Notes: generated by a model not told the origin, from the letters alone. A DNA stretch of 64,000 nucleotides from Margaritifera margaritifera (GCA_029931535.1 JAQPZY010001686.1:8805001-8869000), one strand, 5' to 3'; positions 49,701 to 59,029 are shown, counted from the stretch's first letter. Made by a program: numbers and translations.

Positions 49701-51438
49701 CTCTGGAGGCTGTATTTCAGATCCAAATTTGATCAAACCCTCAATATATGTTTATATCAGTAAGATTTCAGACGAGTTAAAAAATGAGCAAGATCCACGT
49801 ATATTAATGAGTTTATTCTTGCATCTAATTTGCTTAACTTGTTACCATTCTGGAGGCCAGATTTTTGATTCGATTTGATCAAACTTGGAATATATCCTCA
49901 TATCACCAAGATCTCAGAATAGTCTGATAATTAGTGATATCCACGCACATCAATAAGATGATCTTGATTCTGACTGACTAAGTATTTTACCGCTCTGAAG
50001 GGTGTATTTCTGATCCGATTTTGATCAAACCTGGTAGTTCGATAATGAGCGAGATGCACGCATATTACTGATTACTCAGTTGATCTTGTATCTGATTGGC
50101 TGAGCTTGCTGTCCCTCTGGAAGCCACATTTCTGATCAGATTTTGGTCAAGCTTCAAATATAGGTTTACATTATCAAGATCTTGGATGGCGTCGATAATG
50201 AGCTAGATCCATGCATATTTATGAGGTGATCATGCATGTGACTGGCTGAGTTTACTACCAAACTGGAAGCCGTAATTCTGATCTGATTGTGATCACAGTT
50301 GGAATATGGGCTTATATCATCAAGAGTTTGTGCAGTTTCGAAAGTAAGCTGAATTCACGCATATTAATAAGGTGATCTTGCAATAGGCCGAGCTTGTTAC
50401 CACTCCTGAAGCCATATTTTTTTAACCAGTTGTATTTATCATCATCAAGAACGTGGATGACTTCGATTATGCCTTTATCTTTAGAAAGCACTTTTATCAG
50501 GGTATAATATAAAATTTGGGAGATAGTTTAAAAGGGATGTGTTAAAAGGGATGTGTTCTTACAATACTACACAAACTTGTTCAGTCAAATGGTCAACTGT
50601 AAAGTTATGTAAATCGCTGAGCGATATCAGCCCCACTTAGGCCTCTTGATGAGAAAAGGACAATGTTTGTACTTTGAAGATAAGGGCAAAAAGCAAGATA
50701 ACACATACTTTGTCTTTATACATTGCCAAAACTATACAGACAAAGCATGTAAGATTGTTGTGCTGATGAGTACCTTTAGGCCAAAAGGTTTAAATTGGCG
50801 TTTAATAAATAAATCGTCACTTCGCCCGCCATTACAAACAATGTTGCTTTTTACGCATTGAAGAGTTACAAATGTTAGAGGTCATTTGGAGTAAAATGGT
50901 CTCGGTTTAGAAACTATTTCAACAATTTCACAGAGAAACAACGTTAGAAAAAAGTTGATGCCTACTGTAAACTGAAACCGAATTCTTACATATTTTTTTT
51001 TGGTGCTTAAATACTTTTTATGACCAATCTGAATTAACACCTTACAATGCATCTACCTTCGAAGAAATATCAATTGGTCTATTAAATTATGAGTTTTGTT
51101 CTTGATTTACGGCATATTTAAATTCTGCACTATTAGATTGTTTACAGCTAAACTCTGGCTGATTGTGTTGGTAATGTATCTAATATGTCGGTAGTACACA
51201 TAAGAAAAGTGACGTGTAATACAGACCTGTATACTTTATACATGGCTTACAAATTTTCGTCTTCCCAATTACCTCATACGTGATAAAGAAATTGTGATAA
51301 AAACCATCACAGACCTTTACAAACGCACTCTCTTGTCGCTAAGTAGATGACAACCGCAAGTAGAACTAAAATGATCAGAGTTAATGCAAGTAGAATCAAG
51401 CAAATATTCCTATTCCCAGATTTCTTAGGTGGCGACAT
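36911..51438 (-). CDS. Membrane-anchored aldose 1-epimerase (galactose mutarotase-like), complete, nine exons
   Basis: Nine exons with GT-AG borders and consistent phases (1,2,1,0,0,1,2,0) encode 391 residues. Residues 1-10 are polar and basic ([10 protein letters not shown]); about 11-34 form one hydrophobic helix ([19 protein letters not shown] and on), predicting a type II signal anchor. From about residue 52 it is a full aldose 1-epimerase, the beta-sandwich enzyme converting beta- to alpha-galactose. Family catalytic residues are all present: His155 (LHGG), His225 ([10 protein letters not shown]), Asp293 (GFDHNF) and Glu356 (GFCLEAQ), with spacing like human GALM His107/His176/Asp243/Glu307. 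Human GALM is 342 residues and cytosolic; the extra ~50 residues are the anchor and linker. It is the tandem paralog of the gene at 2529-15818. Membrane location is inference from sequence; if translation starts at the internal Met in exon 2, a cytosolic form would also arise. Confidence 0.92.
36989..38859. other. Intron 8 of right mutarotase
   Basis: Contains a GA tract (about 37269-37327) followed by a GGTGG-rich stretch, and a foldback element (37929-38101). No gene. Confidence 0.8.
37929..38101. mobile_element. Foldback (MITE-like) element
   Basis: Inverted arms of about 40 bp: AATTACTTATGAAGAGGGCA at the left is mirrored by the complement of TTGTCCTTTTCATAAGTAATT at the right, continuing into ATATCATTGAGTATGGACTG against AATATCACTGGGTAATGGACT. 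The loop is GC-richer. No transposase is present. Confidence 0.75.
38860..39031 (-). CDS. Right mutarotase, exon 8
   Basis: 172 bp. Acceptor CTTGCCACAG, donor CAG|GTTTGT. It encodes [20 protein letters not shown] and [16 protein letters not shown], with the catalytic base Glu356. Confidence 0.96.
39484..39628 (-). CDS. Right mutarotase, exon 7
   Basis: 145 bp. Acceptor TTTTTGCAG, donor CTG|GTAAGT. It encodes [20 protein letters not shown] and [20 protein letters not shown]; Asp293 lies in GFDHNF. Confidence 0.96.
39629..40452. other. Intron 6 of right mutarotase
   Basis: Mostly occupied by an inverted copy of the LTR-like element (39703-40238); a short GA tract lies near 40405-40422. Confidence 0.8.
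39703..40238 (-). mobile_element. LTR-like element, second copy
   Basis: On the minus strand it begins TGTTACGACTCTAGGTC and ends ATACATAACA, as in the copy at 30372-31124. It shares AACAGAAAGAAAGTGAA, AATGTTCCGAAT and AAAAGTTTATGAGCAC. It is about 536 bp, shorter than the other copy by internal deletions. Flanking tetranucleotides (GTAC and ATGC) do not match, so the target duplication is decayed or the end assignment is off. Confidence 0.75.
40453..40534 (-). CDS. Right mutarotase, exon 6
   Basis: 82 bp. Acceptor TTTCTTTTAG, donor ACAG|GTTGTA. It encodes [20 protein letters not shown] then DNTSIPT, matching the family's DH-V-I-AD-YLPVD---IPTG segment. It is too short to be found as a long frame. 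Confidence 0.95.
41580..42760. repeat. Array of diverged ~115-140 bp units (AAGATGGC family)
   Basis: About eight copies with the scaffold AGTGAAAACC-CATG-CAATAC, then GACCATCCGTTCA-GAGAAG, AGCGATAACAAGATTTTCAA, GATGGC-GCC-TGGTGGCCATTTTG, and AGGTCAGAT-GGCACCATTTTC. Copies are 60-80% alike by eye. Confidence 0.8.
43711..43760. repeat. (CT)n microsatellite
   Basis: Uninterrupted CT tract of about 48 bases. Confidence 0.97.
44534..44743 (-). CDS. Right mutarotase, exon 5
   Basis: 210 bp, phase 0 both ends. Acceptor CTTGCTTATAG, donor CAG|GTAACA. It encodes [40 protein letters not shown] and [13 protein letters not shown] with His225. Confidence 0.97.
44744..45897. other. Intron 4 of right mutarotase
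   Basis: Holds a 37-bp tandem repeat at 45664-45830 and otherwise AT-rich DNA; no gene. Confidence 0.8.
45664..45830. repeat. 37-bp tandem repeat, 4 copies
   Basis: ACTACATTCTGACATATTCA then ATAACAGTATGTCGGA repeats four times; the last is separated by a copied GATTACAGCTGACAGAAA segment. Confidence 0.95.
45898..46055 (-). CDS. Right mutarotase, exon 4
   Basis: 158 bp. Acceptor CAATTTTCAG, donor AAG|GTACAG. It encodes [34 protein letters not shown] and [11 protein letters not shown] with His155. Confidence 0.97.
46056..46736. other. Intron 3 of right mutarotase
   Basis: Contains a direct duplication of about 40 bp, AAAGCATGT-TCAAAGAATATTTGGTTCTGTAAGTCA, at 46288 and 46333. No gene. Confidence 0.8.
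46737..46867 (-). CDS. Right mutarotase, exon 3
   Basis: 131 bp. Acceptor TTGCTGTTTCAG, donor GAAG|GTAGAT. It encodes [20 protein letters not shown] and [11 protein letters not shown]; same length and phase as its left-paralog counterpart. Confidence 0.97.
46920..47092. repeat. 42-bp tandem repeat, 4 copies
   Basis: Four exact or near-exact copies of AACCACATAATTCATTTAGC then AGACAATTATAAGAATTCCA and AG. Length divisible by three keeps a plus-strand frame open ([14 protein letters not shown] repeated), but the region is intron 2 and this is not counted as a gene. Confidence 0.97.
47702..47777 (-). CDS. Right mutarotase, exon 2
   Basis: 76 bp. Acceptor TTGTCATTAATAG, donor ACAG|GTGAAT. It encodes [20 protein letters not shown] then QAVY. 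The two entry bases AG join the final G of exon 1 to give Glu42. The internal Met aligns with the start of cytosolic GALM and of the left paralog. Confidence 0.92.
48030..49190. repeat. 61-bp satellite, about 19 copies
   Basis: Highly homogeneous head-to-tail array in intron 1 of the right mutarotase gene. Words: AATTGAACGGTCAAGAGGTC, TGATATCGTGCTGCAAGTTA and ATCTATTCATATGGCAAGTC. Two 60-bp copies lack one G (AAGAGTCTG), and two early copies read GCAAATTAA. Confidence 0.98.
49191..49595. other. Intron 1 sequence
   Basis: AT-rich. TTATAAAATAT-like words recur (49240-49370). No gene. Confidence 0.5.
49600..50460. repeat. Array of diverged ~150-bp units
   Basis: About six copies with the scaffold TTCGATAATGAGCGAGATCC, ACGCATATTAATAAGGTGAT, CTTGCATCTGATTGGCTGAG, TTACCACTCTGGAGGC and TTTCTGATCCGATTTTGATC. 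Copies are strongly diverged. Confidence 0.8.
50461..51314. other. Intron 1, proximal part
   Basis: No repeat array or coding segment recognised. Confidence 0.5.
51315..51438 (-). CDS. Right mutarotase, exon 1, signal-anchor exon
   Basis: Start ATG at 51438; 41 codons plus one base, ending TGTAAAG|GTCTGT. It reads [11 protein letters not shown], a hydrophobic helix of about 24 residues, then [10 protein letters not shown]. The donor leaves phase 1, which fits the exon 2 acceptor exactly (G+AG = Glu), and no stop intervenes. Basic residues before the helix predict the N-terminus in the cytosol and the enzyme domain in the lumen or outside. The distance to exon 2 is 3.5 kb, so attachment to this gene rests on phase, frame and strand and not on transcript evidence. 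Confidence 0.72.
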
Positions 51439-52780
51439 CGTATCATCCGCACAGCTGCGGCTCAGTATTTCAAACTAAAGCAGTGAACAAATACCTTTTT
51501 ATAATCAGAGGTATAATGACCCCAATGACACAGTTTCCTTTGGCGTCAGTCCCGGAAAATTGAAATGTTCTGTTGGATCGCACTAGCTAAACTTAACATG
51601 CATGAGAAGGTAAATAATCTGAAAATCGATTGTAGTAGAATTACCGTAGTGATGAGAAAAGGTTAAAGACGTCCAAACCCCATGGAATATATATCATGCT
51701 ATGAAAGCAAAAGTTCAATTTTCAATAGTCAAGTCTGAAAAAGTTCATGATCATTCGAATACACTCTTTTGTAAGAGTGTTGTGATTTGCTTTTAATCAG
51801 TCCGTCAGTCTTAATATAGAGTGGGGCATACGCTTTAGCGTACTAAAAAAAAAGGTGGGGGGGGGGGGGGGTTGCCTCGGGCCCCAGAGGTCTTGGGACG
51901 CCAAAACAGCTGATACAAATTCGGGACTCGTATTCTGGCCCTTTGGGCCATCATCGTCACCCCGGGCGCCATTTACCCTTAGTACGCCACTGGGCATACG
52001 CAACGAGCATCTCATTAAGAGTAAGCTATGTTAGGTAAGTGGCAGATGCTGTAGCTAATAAAAATTTTACTATCACAATGCAGTGACGGATTAAGCTAGT
52101 GCGGGGCCTGTAGCATCAGTGCCGGATTAAGCTAGTGCGGGGCCTGTAGCATCAGTGCCAGATTAAGCTAGTGCGGGGCCTCCTAAATTAAAAAAACCCC
52201 ACATAAATATTAACACTTGAAAGTGCGGGGCCCGTAGCGAATGCTACTTTTGCTATCGGATAATCCAGCACTGTCACAAAACACAGTTCTTTATAAATCT
52301 GCTAAAAGCCAAGCTACGTGCATAGCAAATGATATGGAACTGAAAAAAAGGAAAAAGGAGAAAGTATGTTGAACTTAATTGATTTAGACTGATAAATTGC
52401 TCTGATTCTTCCACGTTTGATTCATATATATTCTATAAAGCGTAAATCTTTTTTGAATTCAATTGCTTTAAATCTAACTGCATAGATAAAGGTCATTTGT
52501 TAGAAAGCTGTGTGTGGCTGATCATCCAGAGGTAACTACGGCAGATCACATAAATGTGAGTATCCAACTAGTCAATCATAACGCACCGGCGACGAAAAAA
52601 AAAAAAAAAAAAATTGCTAAGACGGAAGCCATGGAAAGGATATGTAATCGATTTCTTTACTTTATTCATATAAAGATAACTGTAATGGTGCAAATTTCTG
52701 TCGATGTATTCGGTAGAGCACATTTAGTTTGGCAGAGAACAATTAATTAGATTTATGAGGAAAGATACCGTATTCAATCG
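51439..52780. other. Upstream of right mutarotase; dispersed repeats
   Basis: A G-run near 51857-51871 followed by GGGCCCCAGAGG-type dispersed sequence, then three copies of GTGC-GGATTAAGCTAGTGCG near 52081-52175. The promoter should lie just right of 51438 but no element can be named. Confidence 0.45.
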
Positions 52781-53250
52781 CTATACTGCGATGGGTTTAA
52801 TGTCCCTGTTTGGGGGCGAGATTGATTTTTAATTAAGCCTTCATTGTAGCCCTAATGGTAAGAAGGTTATTTGGAGGTCTAGGTATCGAAAATATCAAAG
52901 TTGAGAGTTTGCAGGACTAGATGTTAAGCAAGTGGAAGTAGGATTATCTTTTGAAATTCTCCAGAATCGGTTATTTAAAAATCTAGAGTGTTACGCTGAC
53001 CGCGTTTGGCGTGTATTTATAAAAGGCGGTAGGTACGTTTAATCTGATTGGCTATGCTAAATAAGAGGCGTGTTTCCCAAACGAAATTTCATGTTTTAAA
53101 TATTCCACATCGCAAAATTTAATCAGTCTAAGTTTTTCTGCGAAAGGCTGATGAGATCTTGACTCCCTGAGAATAAGAGGAAATTTTCTCATATAAACAA
53201 TTGTTCAAGGGACCAGTGTCTAGAAGTTGAGGGACACAATTCTGGCGGTA
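52780..53250 (+). mobile_element. Possible LTR with TATA-like and primer-site-like sequences
   Basis: TTTATAAAAGGCGG near 53015 resembles a TATA region. The end GGGACACA at about 53228 is followed by ATTCTGGCGGTAGAAGCGAG, which looks like a Ty3/gypsy primer-binding site (TGG-GTCAGAAGCGGGA style). No gag or pol follows and the 5' end is undefined, so this is tentative. Confidence 0.3.
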
Positions 53251-55450
53251 GAAGCGAGCGACGCTTGAAAGCACAAGGTATTTGCATTAATCTCATGTAA
53301 TTCGTTGATATCAATATAATTATTTGTTTGAATTTATTTGTTTAAATTCGTACATCAGTTTCTTGATATGAGTATAACTATTTTGTTTGAGTTCATTTGT
53401 CTGAATTCGTACAATAATCTTCTTTACATTAGTTTGACGAATTGTTTGAATTTGTCATCTTGATTGTTATAGGAATCATGTATTCTAAGAATTTCATGCA
53501 TTACTTTTTTTTGATACAAGTTGTCTTAGATGATTTCATGTATGATAAAGACTTGAGTGAGTATTCACTGAAATTAATGTAGTTAAGCCATGAAGTGAAT
53601 TTCATTGATTCATTTGTATAATTGAGACGGGAACTGAAACTGTTATGTCTCGTGTGATGTTAATGTGAATTAGTGATGAAATAGCCGTTAGAAATACATT
53701 AATTTTCCGAAACTAGGTTTGTTTATGGTCTGTCAGGCTTGGCCTGACTAGATAGTGTGTGGTATCTGTTTGAATTCCGATAGGAAGATATCTGACGTAA
53801 CGAGAGTGGAGTAATGTTCTATTCTCAGTAGGATATTTGAGAGAAGATTTAGGTTGCTCTCTGTTTATTTTGAAAGGGGAAATAGCTCCATCCACATACC
53901 TACCTATCCACGTATCCACCTACCTACCTACCCACACAAAGTTTGAGGGCCGGAAAGAGGCGAGATAAGAGAGAGTGAGAAGGGAAAGAAAAAGAGAATA
54001 TCAAGCTTGACCGGACAGCAACATTGAATTTGGAGTGACCAGCGATAAATAGGTTATGCAGGCATGCAGGGCAATGACTTCGATTGTTCACTCGATTCTG
54101 TGATGAACTAAGTCTATCATTTTAAGCAGATCGGCTATTTACATAAGAATATTTGTGTTGAAATTCGGTAAATGATTTATTTCAAAAAGAAGTGTATCTT
54201 CATAATGTTATGTATTATCTCAATTTGTTTTATGTAATTGATTAAATTGTTATATTACATGTACGGGGGCTCGTGTTATTCTGTTCTATATATCTGCTCA
54301 GATCTCTTTTTATTCCATCTATAAATTTCATAATTTATTTTATTATATACTCGATCCGAGCAATAACACCGAGGTCGATCATCCTCTAGATAACGATAAC
54401 CAACCAAATCGGATACCTTGTAATGAGGGTAGTCCGCCACAGTAACAATCCTGCAACTGTCTTAAACATTCATCTTTTGACTTTTAATTTCCCAATAATG
54501 CATACCTCAGGGTTTGGTTGCAAAACTGATCACAATTTAACATCCATGCCGTTAAATTTACCGGCTTAACGAAGATTGTTATTTTCCGGGAATAATTTCT
54601 AAACATGTGTCCCATTGTCATGTTCACCATAACAAAGAATATAAACTCTACTTCATCCAGCAGTTTGCAGATATAGAGGAATTGCATTTATTGTTGTATG
54701 TATGCGATTTCATTACAACGCTTTGTATAACCATTGCAGATACAATGCAGACCCAAAGATGCTCGCTTTATAAAGGGAAGAAGAAATTAACTGTTCTGAT
54801 TTAGCGTATCTGTTGTAGTGCACGGTTTTAAAGCTCATGCTTTTATCAGTGATGGGCAAACGCAAGAAAGTATTTCCTGGTTGAACAGACCAAAATGGCG
54901 TGGGGGTGGGGTACGGGGCGTCGTTGTACAAATCACCGCTTGAGTCATCATGAAAGAAAAAGTGTGATACGCCGTGCAAGTCTCCTGTACCACCCACTCA
55001 CCCCAACACACACAAACACAGACCCCAAGTTCAATAATAAAAAAAAAAAAAAAAAAAAATAGAGGAGTTACTAGAAATTTGATGTGACTAACACACCAGA
55101 AAGGAAAGAGGCAGTGATAGATGAGAACGTAATATTTGACGAATGAAAGGAAAAAATTACACCGGAAGCCACAGAGTTCATGGATATAGCAACAGATAAG
55201 GATGTTATCGAAAAGTTATCGTAAACAGAGCTTCTCTTTTATTGGTAAAATACAAGAAGTATCTGTTGACAAATATAGCGTTATTGTTATGAATGAAAAC
55301 TGTTAGATGATTTTAGTGTTTTTTTTTTTTTGCAACCAAAGGAAATGCGGTAGTAGTTTTGTTTGAAGGGGGGGGGGGGGCGGTATGTGGAATGAAATAG
55401 CACTATCGGACCTATGGAAAAATACACTCTCCGACCATCTTTGTAAAATG
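53251..55450. other. Intergenic DNA, nothing recognised
   Basis: GAATTCGTACA-TT-like words recur at 53340-53460. An A-run lies at 55038-55059, and T-run and G-run occur near 55320 and 55369. No gene. Confidence 0.45.
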
Positions 55451-55469
55451 GCACTATGTGACTCTACGG

Positions 55470-55745
55470 GAATTTAATTTTAAAACGTCCATAGGATTAA
55501 CATTGGGGTCGGCATAGGGATTTGTGAGAAATATAATGTTCAAAACGTCTATAGGATTAACATTAGGGATGATATGAGGTTCTATAGGAAATGTAGTGTT
55601 AAAACGTCCATAGGATTAAAATCAGAGCCGGTATGGGGTTCTATGGGAAATGCAAAGTCAAAAACGTCCATAGGATTAACATTAGGGCCGGTATGGGGCT
55701 CTATGGGAAATGTAATGCTAAATCGCGCATAGGATGAACATCCTT
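55470..55745. repeat. ~60-bp tandem repeat, 5 diverged copies
   Basis: AAAACGTCCATAGGATTAAC then ATTAGGGCCGGTATGGGG and TCTATGGGAAATGTAATG repeat at about 60-bp spacing. Confidence 0.9.
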
Positions 55746-57130
55746 GCTGGCCCACAAACAGTATTACTGATCCACACAGATTGCTACTGACCCACATCTA
55801 CAAACGGATATGTAGGAGTGGTACGCACTGTAGAGGTAGGGTAATGATGACTAACACCTATCCTGACAGACTTACACACTTAACGACAAACACCAGCACC
55901 TACAAACAAAAATGGAGGAGGGAAAGGGAACGATAGAGTGGTTATTCACATAACTATGGACTATCACACAGACAATCTTACAACCATACCATCACAGATA
56001 CACAAAGCGAGGGGAGGGGAGGGGTAGCTCATATAATTACACTTACTATTCAACATACCATCACACAAACCCAAGGAGGGAAGGGTGGGATGTTAAGCTC
56101 TGTTGTGGAGAGACAAACATAGACCAACACATACAACCATACATACGTACATGTATACACAAATATAAATTTTGCCAATATACTGAGTAGTATTCTGTTT
56201 CTAGAAACACGGGTGGCCCAAAAAAGGACTGTTTTACGTGTTAACTCAGTGAATTAATACAATTAGCACCTCTTGACTTTTCTTCTTATAAACGTTTCCT
56301 CACCAGTGGTACGTATTCCAAGACTATCATCAGACATCCTTGTCTCTCCATATAAACTTATCGAATCCATACAGCTAATTTTCCAGCACGCCTTCAGGTA
56401 CAGTGGATAATCGGGATCAAACAGAATGGTAGCTATAATGGTCGAGCTTTTGACACTAATCCACATCTTTGTTGGCTTGAGAACGGATGACAATGCTGAT
56501 GAAAAACGGTCTTTATATATACACCGGCAACAGATCGAAAATGAGTTTTGGGCTCAGCTATTCAGAACACGTCTTACATATTTCATTCATTGCGTGTTTT
56601 GTATAAAAAAAAATCAGAACGCGATAGGACGTGTGGCGTGACTCGGTCCATGTTCAATAAAGTATTTCTACGATTCACATTGTCAGAGTGCACTTAGACA
56701 TGTTGAAAGAAGCTTTAAAATCAGGCCAAGATAAAGACTTTCTGGTAAAACCATAGCAGATTACACGTTTGTCAGATCACCAAGCAGTGAGTCAGTTGTT
56801 GGTGAATGTGTATAAGATTATCTACCAGAAACGAGTGCGATTTCCCGATCACAACACTGTACCATATGGGTACTGCCCTCCAGTAATAAAAATGGTAGAG
56901 TTCCAAAGGAGGAGATAATTTTGACCGGAGACGTCTACCCAGAAAGAATATGTTCGACACAGAAAAAAGATGGATGTGATGCTGTGCCCTACGACAAGGT
57001 CGATACACTGTCTTGTCCCACTATAGAAAGCGATGCGGTTCCCTTACCAATCTATGTCATCATGAGCATCATCATCACTGTTACAAACCACTCTTCACAT
57101 CACAAACTAAAGTGAAACAGATCGTTCGAG
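55746..57130. other. Left flank of the Polinton-like island
   Basis: A plus-strand frame (56921-57115) reads MTGDVYPERICSTQKKDGCD and ends in a hydrophobic stretch LPIYVIMSIIITVTN, so it could be a small membrane-protein remnant. A minus-strand frame at 56493-56263 is unrecognised. The exact left end of the element and its terminal inverted repeat were not found. Confidence 0.35.
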
Positions 57131-57134
57131 AATT

Positions 57135-57425
57135 AATCCCGCCTTATTACGGAGAGACGCGGATGAGAGGAGAATAAGCGTTTCCCGTGGTTTTACCTGG
57201 GTTTTGTGATTTTGCCAGTCGATTCAACACGTCGAAAGGAAAATGGCCAAAATATGTGAAAGGACCCCGTCGTAGAGCATTAGCTTGAGCAGGGTTTTTT
57301 AGCATAGAAGAAGGAGACAAAGTACAGTGTTTCAGTTGGACCATAAAAATTCAGCCTATGAAGAACACGCTTAATTGTCTGCGAACTGTTACTTCATTCA
57401 CTTGGTCGTCCCAAACAGTATCTAA
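57135..57425 (+). pseudogene. BIR domain of an inhibitor-of-apoptosis-like gene, decayed
   Basis: In one plus frame: RFNTSKGKWPKYVKGPRRRA, LA*AGFFSIEEGDKVQCFSW. After a one-base shift, EEHA*LSANC follows. This reproduces the BIR scaffold (R-x-TF...WP...LA-AGF-----GD-V-CF-C...EEH------C), including the H-x6-C zinc ligands (His codon 57365, Cys codon 57387). The second Cys of C-x2-C has become Trp, and two stops and a frameshift are present, so it is dead. IAP proteins block caspases; viral and virus-like copies protect infected cells. It sits immediately upstream of the Polinton core genes on the same strand, so it was probably cargo of the element, although a captured host fragment is possible. 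Confidence 0.65.
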
Positions 57426-57436
57426 GGACTCTCATT

Positions 57437-57508
57437 ATGGATACTTTAGAACAGCGCATTCAGAATCTACATTTGGAGTTGCGAGAACATATTTACAACT
57501 ATTTTGTA
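57437..57508 (+). pseudogene. Short MDTLEQRIQNLHLELREHI frame
   Basis: ATG at 57437; 23 codons to a TGA. The pattern M-x-(L)-E-x-R-I-Q-N-L-x-x-E-L-x-x-x-I-Y resembles the start of F-box-like small proteins, but nothing after the stop supports it. Unrecognised; part of the decayed island. Confidence 0.25.
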
Positions 57509-57759
57509 TGAATTCTAGTGAAACGCAAAAAACAAATCCATCCTGAATGTCATAGACTTTTTAATCATTGACTCATTACATTGAAAATGTTCAAATGTTC
57601 AGCCATTGATAAACTGCCAACACATTATAAGACTCGCCATGCGACAACTTCTGCATGGAGTGTTGCACCAAATTCCGTAGGAAGATGTCAATGAAACTAT
57701 TAGATGATAACAAAATACTCTTACAAGAACTCATCCCACAAGACGATACTTTTTTGAAT

Positions 57760-57840
57760 TTGGGACGATGTGTCGTGTATGTGTTAATGACTGTACTTCT
57801 TGGATTTCGTTTTACCTACAGACTCACTTTGGTACATGTA
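57760..57840 (+). pseudogene. RING-like remnant
   Basis: A plus frame reads MCRVCVNDCTSW then FYLQTHFGTC. C-x2-C followed by a T-H-x3-C segment resembles the C-R-V-C ... PCGH-x-x-x-C of IAP RING domains. Located about 340 bp after the BIR remnant, which is the order in IAPs. One Cys is lost and the last C-x2-C is missing. Tentative. Confidence 0.35.
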
Positions 57841-57860
57841 TCACCATTCCATGAAAGAAC

Positions 57861-58163
57861 ATGATAGTCATGACGACAACCACTTTATCTGTTCACGATG
57901 AATTAGTGATGAATACTCATCTACCCGTGTGGGAAGAAGAGATTTGTCGCACTTTGTCCACAGTTCATACTTACCAAGAATTATGTGTCACTAGTGATGT
58001 ACACCAACAGACTTTATACTGGAATCATGTACACGACCGGATACATACTGGATTCGAAGCTCGGAGACGTGACGTAGCCCACTATGCAAGCGTGGTGTGT
58101 GAATATTTCCATGGCTACCCATCACCACTCACACAAAAAGAACCCTGGCGGATCGTGCTGTGA
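57861..58163 (+). CDS. Intact 100-codon ORF of the island, unknown
   Basis: ATG at 57861 to TGA at 58161-58163 without interruption: MIVMTTTTLSVHDELVMNTH, PVWEEEICRTLSTVHTYQEL, and near the end HGYPSPLTQKEPWRIVL. It lies between the IAP-like remnant and the packaging ATPase, all on the plus strand. The charged and aromatic composition looks like a real protein, but I do not recognise a family. Because neighbouring genes are dead, it may be open only by chance or recent decay. Alternative starts at the third and fourth Met-like positions are equally possible. Confidence 0.4.
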   Translation: MIVMTTTTLSVHDELVMNTHLPVWEEEICRTLSTVHTYQELCVTSDVHQQTLYWNHVHDRIHTGFEARRRDVAHYASVVCEYFHGYPSPLTQKEPWRIVL

Positions 58164-58319
58164 CTCAAGAGATAAAGAAAACAAACAGAAATTAGCATTT
58201 TTTGAAATCGCTGTGACATAGTGTTTATGTGTTGACTCTTCTTAGACAAAAGTATAACGTTCTGCTGTATAAAATGTATTGTATGATCTGTTCTCAGAAT
58301 TTAAAACCCTAGAGTCATG

Positions 58320-59029
58320 TCTGCATCCTCCGTTCTCAAAGTGATTAAGGAAAGGTCAGATCGTCAAAGTTGGAAGGCACTGTATCTTTGCCATTCCTTT
58401 ACATGTTGATTGCTGGACCTAGCAGTTCAGGCAAAACAGTCAAACGTTAGATCGAAAACAAATAACTCTTGTCCTCCACTACGTATCGTGTGGTGTTAAC
58501 AAGAGTGACAATCAAATTACTCATACTAAAAGAAAGTCAAGGAGAACACATTTCATTTATAGAATGTATTCATCGCAAAGACGACGCTATCATGTCTGCC
58601 TCTAGTCAAAACGCATCTCGTCATCTTCGCTGTTATGTTAGGAGAAGATGAAGAAGAAACTAATCTTTGGTTTACACGAAAAGGACATCATTGCAACGCT
58701 AGTATTATTTACTTTATCCAAAATGTATTTAAACAAAGTAAACCCCATTGTACGACCAGTCTCAATGCCTATTATGTGGTCTTGTTTGAGAGTCCTTGAG
58801 ACAAATCTCAAATCTAAGTGCTGGCTAAACAATTATGATTATCATTGCTGAATTATTAAATTATGCTTATGACGATGCCACGCGTATGCCATATGCATAC
58901 TTACTGATCGATTTAAAACCCAATACCCCTAATAATTTGATATTTCGTACTGACTTGTTTCACGGTTGTAGTCCTGAAGGGAAGGGGTCCAGTGATGTAC
59001 ACATCGTCCACCTCGTTTCCTCTGTCTAA
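58320..59029 (+). pseudogene. Genome-packaging ATPase (FtsK/HerA-A32 type) of Polinton/adintovirus class, frameshifted
   Basis: The Walker A motif is intact at 58415-58438 (MLIAGPSSSGKT), followed within three codons by a stop. Downstream, in other frames, are PPLRIVWC (near 58475), SFIECIHRKDDAIMSASSQN (near 58554-58613), then EDEEETNLWFTRKGHHCNAS and IIYFIQNVFKQSKPHCTTSL, NAYYVVLFESP (58641-58800). Finally NYAYDDATRMPYAYLLIDLK and PNTPNNLIFRTDLFHG occur (58850-58975). The order matches the family: Walker A, the IVWCY region, the post-Walker B segment, the H-R-N-x-S-x-IY-x-QN sensor helix, N-x-x-Y-x-VLF, and the terminal YLLIDLKP-TP block. Such ATPases pump DNA into icosahedral capsids. Walker B is not readable. 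At least four frame breaks make it non-functional. Confidence 0.85.
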
